Of a DNA stretch of 15,786 bases, positions 7,465 through 13,330 are shown piece by piece (position 1 is the first letter of the stretch; each line of letters starts with the position of its first letter). A model generated the notes under the pieces. It worked only from the letters and a program-made list of their open reading frames with translations, was not told the origin of the DNA and searched no databases. Position numbers and translations under genes: made by a program. The DNA comes from JAHIYU01 sp964476155 (lineage in GTDB: Bacteria; Krumholzibacteriota; Krumholzibacteriia; LZORAL124-64-63): contig CAYYYS010000054.1 in assembly GCA_964476155.1 (NCBI GenBank), positions 1 through 15,786 on the forward strand. Direction: 5' to 3'.

Positions 7465-8643
7465 CTAGCTGATTTCGTCATTTGCGCGCCGGAGGTAATC
7501 GGCGAACATGGGCACGGTAAAATCGATATCTCCATGAGCTGGACTATATATCATTCCCTTTCGAATGATCTTTGCGCGGCGAGGCCCCAGCGCCTGCGTG
7601 CTTTCACCAATCATGTCGGCGACATCTGAAGATCTGTACGGTCCCCGCCTACCCACATTCGCCATCGCAACGACGTATTCTCGCTCTTTGGGTGTCAGAC
7701 GGTCAAACCGCACGCGAAAAAAACCTTCATCCAGTCGCTTCAAAGCGAAAGCAGAGGCCCCCTCGACGTCTGCTTTATCGATAGGAGATCTGATCGCGAT
7801 ATCCCAGGCCTGATAGCCCCACTCCTGTAGAAAATATGGGTACCCTTCTGTCCGGACCACAATCTCCCCCAGGGCCTCGTCTGATATGGCTTCACCTTCA
7901 CCATCAACCGGCTGACGAATTGCAGCCCTTGCCGCAACATCATCCAGGGGCCCGACGGGCGGATAATCGAATAGTCGCTCGGCATAGGACTTCGCATCCC
8001 CCGCCAACGCCGCGATTTGTGGCAAACCTGCGCCAAAAAACATAACTGGAAGCTGTTTTTGATTCACGCGATGGATCGAAACGATCAGCGCGGCAAGATC
8101 ACTTGCCGACAGATACTGTAACTCGTCAATCAGAAGCGTCCATGCCTTACTCGCCGCCTGAGCTGCTTCTCCAACACGAAGAAACAGATCGCCCAAATCG
8201 TCTTCAAGTATTCCGCTGTCAGCAACGCCCGGCTCAGGATCAACCGACAGAGAAATGTCGCCCATGGAAATTTTGAATACACTCGCAAAACTACGCAAGG
8301 CACGTGTAGCCTCATGGGCCTTGGCCTTGGCATTTTCCACCATTGAGAGCTTGCGCAGAATCCGATGAATCCTTGGGTATAACAGTTCGGTCAAAGACCT
8401 GTCTTCGGGTGCCTCAATAAAGGAAATAAGATGGTTGTGCGACTCGGCGATATTGCCGATATGATTAAGCAGCACCGTTTTTCCCGTACCGCGCAATCCC
8501 AGCATTATCTGGGACTTATTGTGCCGACCAATCAACACTCGCTGAAGAGCTATCTCTGCAGCGGAGATGATTTCATCTCGCCCCGCCAACTCGGGAGGCG
8601 GCGAACCTGCGCCAGGTGCAAATGGGTTTCGAATAGGATCCAT
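7465..8643 (-). CDS. Stand-alone AAA/STAND-like ATP-binding protein
   Basis: A 392-residue P-loop ATPase of the COG1672-like group. Residues 1-22 (NPFAPGAGSPPPELAGRDE) are the typical opening of a widespread family of unknown function. The Walker A is GLRGTGKT (49-56), the Walker B LLIDELQYL (170-178, D173/E174), with a sensor-like FFGAGLPQ near 202-209. A C-terminal winged helix-like region (about 310-390, with a DVADMIG helix) may bind DNA. There is no second ORF beside it. No Shine-Dalgarno sequence precedes the ATG at 8643, and a near-consensus promoter ends 6 bp before it, so a leaderless mRNA is likely. Base composition is visibly less GC-rich than the neighbouring peptidase genes, and a dispersed repeat lies just behind the promoter; both suggest transfer. 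Regulatory or defence-related roles are possible but not shown. Confidence 0.85.
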   Translation of the reverse strand: MDPIRNPFAPGAGSPPPELAGRDEIISAAEIALQRVLIGRHNKSQIMLGLRGTGKTVLLNHIGNIAESHNHLISFIEAPEDRSLTELLYPRIHRILRKLSMVENAKAKAHEATRALRSFASVFKISMGDISLSVDPEPGVADSGILEDDLGDLFLRVGEAAQAASKAWTLLIDELQYLSASDLAALIVSIHRVNQKQLPVMFFGAGLPQIAALAGDAKSYAERLFDYPPVGPLDDVAARAAIRQPVDGEGEAISDEALGEIVVRTEGYPYFLQEWGYQAWDIAIRSPIDKADVEGASAFALKRLDEGFFRVRFDRLTPKEREYVVAMANVGRRGPYRSSDVADMIGESTQALGPRRAKIIRKGMIYSPAHGDIDFTVPMFADYLRRANDEIS

Positions 8644-8649
8644 GGCGAT

Positions 8650-8678
8650 AATATAGCTAAGTTACTCGAATATATCAA
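8650..8678 (-). promoter_or_regulatory. Sigma-70-type promoter of the AAA ATPase gene, probably leaderless
   Basis: On the minus strand, TTGATA (8673-8678), a 17-bp spacer and TATATT (8650-8655) make a near-consensus promoter. Six bases separate the -10 hexamer from the A of the ATG at 8643, so the expected transcript start is the start codon itself. This fits the missing Shine-Dalgarno sequence. Confidence 0.6.
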
Positions 8679-8684
8679 GAGGAG

Positions 8685-8713
8685 GATATACTTGTGTATA
8701 TTTTGATATACTT
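8685..8713. promoter_or_regulatory. Tandem and inverted repeats upstream of the AAA ATPase promoter
   Basis: GATATACTT occurs twice in direct orientation (8685-8693 and 8705-8713) with a 20-bp period, close to two DNA turns. ATATAC (8686-8691) and GTATAT (8696-8701) also form a perfect inverted repeat with a 4-bp spacer. They lie 7-35 bp upstream of the -35 box, a typical activator or repressor site position. The ATPase's own C-terminal winged helix-like region is one candidate binder. Confidence 0.45.
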
Positions 8714-8737
8714 GGCTCTCGATATCTCCCGGTAGGT

Positions 8738-8783
8738 TGTCCCTACCAAATATCATCCGCCCTGATACAAAAGGAGTTACAGG
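8738..8783 (+). repeat. Dispersed ~48-bp repeat, copy 1 (diverged)
   Basis: Shares TGTCCCT-CC and CATCCG with the copy at 12827-12876 and ends in GATA-N3-AAGGAGTTAC, also present in the copy at 12612. One base is missing in the middle relative to the others. It lies directly behind the promoter and repeats of the AAA ATPase gene. A short inverted repeat (GGTAGG at 8731, CCTACC at 8742) overlaps its left end. Confidence 0.6.
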
Positions 8784-8875
8784 GGCTGAGCCGCGTTACC
8801 CTCGACTATCATCTCGTGTCCCCCAAACCCGTCTTACCTTTTCGAGATATCAAAAATTGGCAGGTAATTCCCTCC

Positions 8876-10423
8876 TCACTTGACGAAACTCATCCTCACC
8901 GTCGCCACCCCTCCTCCAGCGGTCAACCGGGCAAAATAACCACCCGAAGCGACGACACGGCCTGAAGCGTCTCGGCCGTCCCAGGTCGCCTTGTGGATGC
9001 CTTGCGGAAGGTCGGCGTCGACCAGGGATCGTACCAACGAGCCCCGAACATCATAGATGCACAGACTGGCCGCCATCTCCGCCGGTAGCTCGAAGGCCAC
9101 GGTGGTCTGAGGGTTGAAGGGGTTGGGGTGGGAACCATGCAGCGATATCCGGATGGCGGATCCGGACGGCACGTCGACGACGTAGCCGGACGCGATGTCA
9201 CACTCATCGGGGATACCGTTATGGTTGACGTCCGCCACGCCGCCGCCGGCGATCTCCTCGAGATCGGGAATGCCGTTACCGTTACAGTCGCTGACCCAGG
9301 ACGCAAGGTACAGCAGTGACGAGAAGTAATGGTCATAGATGTCCGGAATGGTGGAGTTCACCAGCTCCAGGGCGTAACCCCAGAGTTTGAGATCACCGTA
9401 GCTGTAGTCCACGGAACTGCCGCCGACCGGGTAGATCACCTCGGATATCGAGCCGATGGAGTATGAGGATCCACCGGCCGCAGTAATCAGGGTGCGAACC
9501 TCCTCGCCCGCGGAATAGAAAGCATCATAATCAGGTTGGGTGTCAAATGTGTAAGCCCAGGGCCACGCGAACCAGGAATCGTATCCGTGCACGTCCAGAT
9601 GCAGACGTACGTTCGGGTGGGTCTGGAAGAAATCGCGTAGGGCCGCGGTTTCCGGCTCGGAAAAGGGAGAGGGCCCGCTCCCGGGGCCGCCCCAGTTACG
9701 GTTCAAATCCAGCCCGTTCGCGTTGAACCGTTGATACACATCGTACCCGTCGGGATTCATGATCGGCAGCAGGTACCACTCGGCGTTGTCCACCAGAGAC
9801 CGTATCCCCGGATCCGTTTCGTAATTCGCGAGCAGATGGTCGGCTACATAGGCGACCAGCATGGCGCCGGCCTGTTCGTTGCCATGCTGGGCGCCGTGGT
9901 AGATCAGGCCGACCTTGCTTGCGCCGGACCCGGTGATCCGGAGGGCTCGCAGCGTGCGCCCCTGCACCGACAGACCCAGGTCGACCGTCTGAGCCAGCGT
10001 CGGATATTGGGCGGCCAGGTCGTCCAGTTGGGTAATATGTTCTTCGTAGGTGCGATACTCATCGAAGAAGCCTTTTCCCTGGTCGGCGTACATCTCGTCG
10101 ATCTGAACCTGCAGGTTCTCGATGTGGACGGTGTACTCGAGCCCGCTGGAAGCCAACTCTCTTATCTGGTCGGGCGAGACTCGGGCTTCGATGACGCCGA
10201 TCCGCAACACCTCCGACCAGATCTCGAGATCCCGGCTGGCGGCATCAAGAACTCTCAGCACTTCGAGTTGTGCTTCGTCGGCTACCTTGATCTTGACTAC
10301 TTGATGGTTGTCGAATCCCCTCGGCTGGGCCCGGGTTCCCCCTGGCGCCAACAGGAATAGGCTTGCGACTATGATGAGGATCGCTCTTGAACTGGCGGTA
10401 CCCAAGATACTCTCTCCACCCAT
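8876..10423 (-). CDS. Secreted M14 zinc carboxypeptidase with FlgD-like C-terminal tail
   Basis: A 515-residue exported peptidase that removes C-terminal residues. In order: signal peptide (about 12-32), an inhibitory propeptide-like segment (about 40-115), and the M14 domain (about 125-375) with zinc ligands H180 and E183 (HGNE) and H279 (LDVHG), substrate-binding NR (241-242) and catalytic E353 (YALELVN). Two Ca-binding type repeats follow (DCNGNGIPD at 379 and DVNHNGIPDECD at 398). The C-terminus has the HPNPFNPQTT motif (432-441) and a FlgD-like beta-sandwich ending in MSFVK, a common secretion or surface tail in FCB-related bacteria. The ATG at 10423 lacks an SD; a TTG at 10405 is preceded by GGAGAG and would still keep a signal peptide, so the start is uncertain. 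The nuclease gene lies 64 bp upstream in the same direction. Confidence 0.9.
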   Translation of the reverse strand: MGGESILGTASSRAILIIVASLFLLAPGGTRAQPRGFDNHQVVKIKVADEAQLEVLRVLDAASRDLEIWSEVLRIGVIEARVSPDQIRELASSGLEYTVHIENLQVQIDEMYADQGKGFFDEYRTYEEHITQLDDLAAQYPTLAQTVDLGLSVQGRTLRALRITGSGASKVGLIYHGAQHGNEQAGAMLVAYVADHLLANYETDPGIRSLVDNAEWYLLPIMNPDGYDVYQRFNANGLDLNRNWGGPGSGPSPFSEPETAALRDFFQTHPNVRLHLDVHGYDSWFAWPWAYTFDTQPDYDAFYSAGEEVRTLITAAGGSSYSIGSISEVIYPVGGSSVDYSYGDLKLWGYALELVNSTIPDIYDHYFSSLLYLASWVSDCNGNGIPDLEEIAGGGVADVNHNGIPDECDIASGYVVDVPSGSAIRISLHGSHPNPFNPQTTVAFELPAEMAASLCIYDVRGSLVRSLVDADLPQGIHKATWDGRDASGRVVASGGYFARLTAGGGVATVRMSFVK

Positions 10424-10487
10424 GATAGGGTTGCCAATCAGAATCCGGATGTATTAAACGATAAGCACAACAGGGTGTCGCTCAATC

Positions 10488-11075
10488 TCAGTCCGTCGCA
10501 CCCTCCAAATTCTCACGCCAGTCGTTCAACTCGCGCATGCGCCGCCGGAACTTGTACGGAGCCTCGAAGGCCACCGGTGCGACCTCGCGCGACGCCGCCA
10601 GCACCGTGTCCGCAACCTCGGGCAGGCCGTTGTCGCCGTAGTGACTGACGGTCTCGACCGCGTAGCCGGCCGTAACCACGAGTACCGAGTAATTGCGCCC
10701 GTTGACGAAGAGATAACCCAGGGTGCGTCCGTACCCGTCGGGCTCGGCGGCGCGGAGCAGTTCCACGGATTCGGCCATGGCGAAGACACCTTCGGCGAAG
10801 GCCGTCGCCTCTGTGCCGTAGGGTTGGTCGTCGTACCAGCCCATGGACGGATGGGCGACTTCCGGCGTGTCGATGCCCAGGATACGCACGCGTTCGGCGT
10901 CCTCGTCGCTCCAGTGGATGGTGACGGTATCGCCGTCGCCCACGTCGATCAGCACCGGATCGACGGGGATCCGTTCGAGGCTGGTACGGGACGGGGCGTG
11001 TTCATCGGCGCCGACGTGAGTTGCGACCAACAGCATGACGAAGAAGACGAAATGGCGGAATCGAGTCGGCAGCAT
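10488..11075 (-). CDS. Secreted staphylococcal nuclease-like (thermonuclease) protein
   Basis: A 195-residue protein of the SNase family, Ca-dependent enzymes that cut DNA and RNA. A signal peptide covers residues 1-23 (FFVMLLVATHVGA). The active site is recognisable: DGDT (47-50), R64 in RVRILGIDTPE, D69/T70/E72 (matching D40/T41/E43 of the S. aureus enzyme) and R117 in GYGRTLGYLF (matching R87). Two in-frame ATGs exist, at 11087 and 11075; I chose 11075 because GGAGG lies 5 bp before it, the same arrangement as in the membrane-protein gene at 5192. It probably shares a transcript with the secreted carboxypeptidase 64 bp downstream; no terminator is seen between them. Together they suggest use of extracellular macromolecules as nutrients, which is inference. 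Confidence 0.9.
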   Translation of the reverse strand: MLPTRFRHFVFFVMLLVATHVGADEHAPSRTSLERIPVDPVLIDVGDGDTVTIHWSDEDAERVRILGIDTPEVAHPSMGWYDDQPYGTEATAFAEGVFAMAESVELLRAAEPDGYGRTLGYLFVNGRNYSVLVVTAGYAVETVSHYGDNGLPEVADTVLAASREVAPVAFEAPYKFRRRMRELNDWRENLEGATD

Positions 11076-11388
11076 GAGAACCTCCATGGCGTTGTGTGCG
11101 ATCCTGAAGGGCGCGGCGGTCCAGGGTAACAGATGGGGTGTGGAGACGATAGGCTGATCGCGTTGGGGACGCCCGAGAAGCGGCGGTCTCCGATAGCTGT
11201 GGCCTCATTGAATAATCAACTCGGGCCGGTCTCCCAACTGCCTATCCGAGAGGTCGGGAATTGGCAGGATAGGACAACCCTGATTATGAGATAGTTCGTG
11301 GAGAAAAAATACGTGGCTCCCCACGTGGGACGCAGCTAGAACTTTTTTCTGAGATAGAATTGAGAACTGACTTCAGTTGGATAGCAGT
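11076..11388. other. Intergenic stretch between nuclease and Fic genes
   Basis: No gene is seen. It holds the Fic gene terminator (11304-11326) and a weak 7-bp inverted repeat (CCTATCC at 11241-11247, GGATAGG at 11267-11273, 19-nt loop). No convincing nuclease promoter is recognised, although one must lie here or further upstream. Confidence 0.5.
11304..11326 (-). terminator. Rho-independent terminator of the Fic gene
   Basis: Read on the minus strand, ACGTGG (11321-11326), a GGAG loop and CCACGT (11311-11316) form a hairpin followed after one base by six T (11304-11309). It lies about 60 bp beyond the Fic stop. Confidence 0.75.
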
Positions 11389-12504
11389 TCAATCACCAAA
11401 ACCCTCGACATCATTATCCTCCGATGTGAGTAATGTCATGAGCCGAGGGTTCACGAATAGTTTCTCTCGTCCTGCTTTCCGCTCCCTAAGAACCCCGATT
11501 TTAACCAACCTCTGCAAGTAAAGAGAAGCCGTCTGCCTTTTGGCCAACCCCAACTCCGTCACATTTGTGATCCTGCAATATGGCTGGGAAAAAATGACGT
11601 CAACCAACTCTCGGCTGTAGATCTTGGGGAGTCGATCACGCACATAGAGCGCGGTTGCATCCGAAAGCTCCCGGATTGCGCTAATCTTGGACGACGTCCA
11701 GACGGCAGTATCTTGAACACCCTCAAGCATGTACAGCAACCATGGCTCCCATGCCTCATTCCGAGTGACATCGAGCAGCAGTCCATAGTATTCGTCCTTG
11801 TTGCGAATCACATACCGACTCAGGTAAAGGACCGGTAGTGTCAACAATCCCTCCTGGATAAGAAACAGGCTGTTGAGAACACGACCTGTACGACCATTGC
11901 CGTCAGTGAATGGATGGATTGCCTCGAACTGGTAATGCCCCGCAGCCATGCGAATCAGCGGGTCAAGATCATCAGCGGTGTTCATGAACCGCTCCCAGTC
12001 GGACAGCAACGTCCGGATCAAATCTTCGCCTTCGGGTGGAGTGTAGATTGTTTGACCAGACACTCCTCCCGCCAAACGTGTTCCCGGCACCCGGCGAACC
12101 CGCATATCGACACCCCGAATTTTCGTACAGACAGTCTCGGCCAGCGCGGTACAGATCGGGCGGCGCTCCAAGGCACCGAACCCCTCCATCAGGGCCTGTC
12201 TGTATTGGAGTGCTTCCTTGGTCGCTGAATCGGTGACGCCAGCCTGGCCCTGGCTCTCAAAGAGCCGATCAGTCGTTGTGACGATGTTCTCGATCTCCGA
12301 ACTCGCCTGAGCCTCAAGCAAGGGCAGCGTGTTGATCAACATGCCCTGGTTCGGAATCAGCTCAGCCGCCTGCTTGAGCCCGGCAAGGGCCGCCCGTGCC
12401 TCGATACATGCCCGAAGGACAGGCTTGGTGTCCAACCCCGACAACGTAGTCAAGCCCGGGAGATCATTGTAGGGACGACTAGCATTCCATGATCGAGACG
12501 ACAT
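11389..12504 (-). CDS. Fic family AMP-transferase with N-terminal inhibitory helix and C-terminal winged helix
   Basis: A 371-residue Fic protein, an enzyme family that transfers AMP from ATP to target proteins. The active-site loop is complete: HPFTDGNGRTGR (197-208, catalytic H197). An N-terminal inhibitory motif S68-x3-E72-N73 (SSEIEN) marks a self-inhibited class II Fic. Residues about 300-355 (NVTELGLAKRQTASLYLQRLVKIGVL) form a winged helix, as in SoFic-like proteins. The frame is open upstream to an ATG at 12561, but that start would lie inside the promoter and operators. The ATG at 12504 has AGGAG about 10 bp before it and is preferred. No antitoxin gene adjoins it, which fits self-inhibition in cis. 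It is a single-gene unit with its own promoter, operators and terminator, AT-richer than neighbouring genes. Target protein unknown. Confidence 0.92.
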   Translation of the reverse strand: MSSRSWNASRPYNDLPGLTTLSGLDTKPVLRACIEARAALAGLKQAAELIPNQGMLINTLPLLEAQASSEIENIVTTTDRLFESQGQAGVTDSATKEALQYRQALMEGFGALERRPICTALAETVCTKIRGVDMRVRRVPGTRLAGGVSGQTIYTPPEGEDLIRTLLSDWERFMNTADDLDPLIRMAAGHYQFEAIHPFTDGNGRTGRVLNSLFLIQEGLLTLPVLYLSRYVIRNKDEYYGLLLDVTRNEAWEPWLLYMLEGVQDTAVWTSSKISAIRELSDATALYVRDRLPKIYSRELVDVIFSQPYCRITNVTELGLAKRQTASLYLQRLVKIGVLRERKAGREKLFVNPRLMTLLTSEDNDVEGFGD

Positions 12505-12522
12505 AATGACATATCTCCTTTT

Positions 12523-12581
12523 TATCGACACGTTCCAAGAATACGTCGAGAGTATCGACACGTCAACACAATACGTTGATA
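12523..12581. promoter_or_regulatory. Two tandem 29-bp palindromic operators in the Fic promoter
   Basis: Two near-identical units at 12523-12551 and 12553-12581 (30-bp period). Each starts TATCGACACGT and ends ATACGT(C/T)GA, so TATCGAC pairs with GTCGAGA or GTTGATA, one mismatch each. A further half-site, TATCGACA, is at 12593-12600, 40 bp from the second. They cover both promoter hexamers, so a bound protein would block transcription. The Fic winged helix is the obvious candidate. Confidence 0.7.
12538..12566 (-). promoter_or_regulatory. Sigma-70-type promoter of the Fic gene
   Basis: On the minus strand, TTGACG (12561-12566), 17 bp, TATTCT (12538-12543). The -10 falls in the first palindrome and the -35 in the second. 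The predicted start near 12531 gives a leader of about 27 nt containing the AGGAG site. Confidence 0.65.
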
Positions 12582-12611
12582 TATTCCCGTTTTATCGACA
12601 TATGCCAAGCT

Positions 12612-12660
12612 TGTACCTTCTGTTTATTCATCGGCCCCGATATTCAAGGAGTTACGGCAT
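12612..12660 (+). repeat. Dispersed ~48-bp repeat, copy 2
   Basis: Core TGTACCTTCTGTTTATTCAT at 12612-12631, then CGGCC, 13 variable bases and AGTTACGGCAT. It begins 12 bp beyond the last Fic operator half-site and is followed by copy 3 in the same orientation with a 61-bp period. Confidence 0.7.
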
Positions 12661-12672
12661 CCGTCCGATAAC

Positions 12673-12721
12673 TGTGCCTTCCATTTATTCGTCTGCCTTA
12701 ATCTATAACGAGTTATGCGAT
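12673..12721 (+). repeat. Dispersed ~48-bp repeat, copy 3
   Basis: Core TGTGCCTTCCATTTATTCGT at 12673-12692, then CTGCC, 13 bases and AGTTATGCGAT. The 3' part contains ATAAC-GA-GTTAT, a small palindrome not shared by the other copies. About 130 bp between this copy and the next show no recognisable gene. Confidence 0.7.
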
Positions 12722-12826
12722 CGCCAGACAACAGGACTCAGACAATATCGCGACCTGTAATCTTGTGAAATCCACCCTCGGGCTCAAGTCGACCTCCCAT
12801 ATTTGTGTGTGGGCTCAATATGCAGA

Positions 12827-12876
12827 TATCGCCTAACTGCATTAACGACAGGCCGGATGAATAAATGGAAGGGACA
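12827..12876 (-). repeat. Dispersed ~48-bp repeat, copy 4 (inverted)
   Basis: Read on the minus strand: TGTCCCTTCCATTTATTCAT, CCGGCC, 12 bases, AGTTAGGCGAT. GTTAGGC matches the integron core-site consensus GTTRRRY, but no matching inverse core lies at the other end. The right end meets the transposase remnant within a few bases. Confidence 0.7.
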
Positions 12877-13091
12877 AGGAGTGCCTGGATCACGTGATCA
12901 TCTTGAATGAACGACATCTGCGGAGAGTGCTTCGGGATTACCTGGACTACTATCATCGGAGTCGAACTCATCTTGGGCTGGAGAAGGACTGCCCGGAGCC
13001 TCGCCCCGTTGAGCCGCCTGAAGAAGGCAACATCTAGGTAGAGGAGATCCTGGGCGGTCTACATCATCACTACTCGAGGAGAGCGGCGTAG
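12876..13091 (+). pseudogene. C-terminal remnant of a DDE (IS3-like) transposase
   Basis: From 12876 the plus strand encodes KECLDHVIILNERHLRRVL, then YYHRSRTHLGLEK, the typical C-terminal end of integrase-core transposases and clearly homologous to residues 268-307 of the transposase at 14801. An in-frame TAG at 13035-13037 interrupts it; the same frame then continues with GGLHHHYSRRAA and a natural TAG at 13089-13091, the usual family ending. The first ~265 residues, including the catalytic DDE, are missing. This is a dead remnant of a relative of the right-edge element, not the same copy, since the two differ at many codons. Confidence 0.85.
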
Positions 13092-13330
13092 TCCTTCAGC
13101 CTCGGGACGGATCGAATGGTTCGCCAGGACGAGTCTGTCCAGCTCCCACTACAGTGACTTCTCCTCCATGGATCACTCACCAGACTTGCTGATCGAGACA
13201 CTTGAAGTCGGGGACTGCCGAATCTGCCGCGTAGATTCGTTTGGATTTGTCGTCGGATGAATAAATGAAAGGCACAGGTGTTGAGAGTGGCTCTCATTGC
13301 AGCCGATTCCACTTCCCACAATGTCTGGCC
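13092..13330. other. Gap downstream of the DUF4143 gene
   Basis: No gene is seen. It contains repeat copy 5 (13228-13276) and a 6-bp hairpin without a U-run (TGAGAG at 13282-13287, CTCTCA at 13291-13296) about 35 bp beyond the DUF4143 stop. The part next to the transposase remnant may be the old 3' end of that element. Confidence 0.45.
13228..13276 (-). repeat. Dispersed ~48-bp repeat, copy 5 (inverted)
   Basis: Read on the minus strand: TGTGCCTTTCATTTATTCAT, CCGAC, 14 bases, then AATCTACGCGG. The core is well kept, but the AGTTA-type end is degenerate. It lies 55 bp downstream of the DUF4143 ATPase stop. Confidence 0.6.

Noticed and set aside
9731..10360. Plus-strand open frame opposite the carboxypeptidase
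   Set aside because: Antisense of the catalytic domain with no recognisable domain or ribosome binding site.
11389..12561. Longer Fic protein starting at 12561, and a Fic/antitoxin pair
   Set aside because: The longer start would overlap promoter and operators; no antitoxin ORF is adjacent and the inhibitory motif is in the protein itself.
12612..13276. Classical integron attC array
   Set aside because: GTTAGGC and GTTATGC resemble core sites, but the arms between possible core pairs do not pair, no inverse core is consistent across copies, and no integrase gene is visible. Kept only as an analogy.
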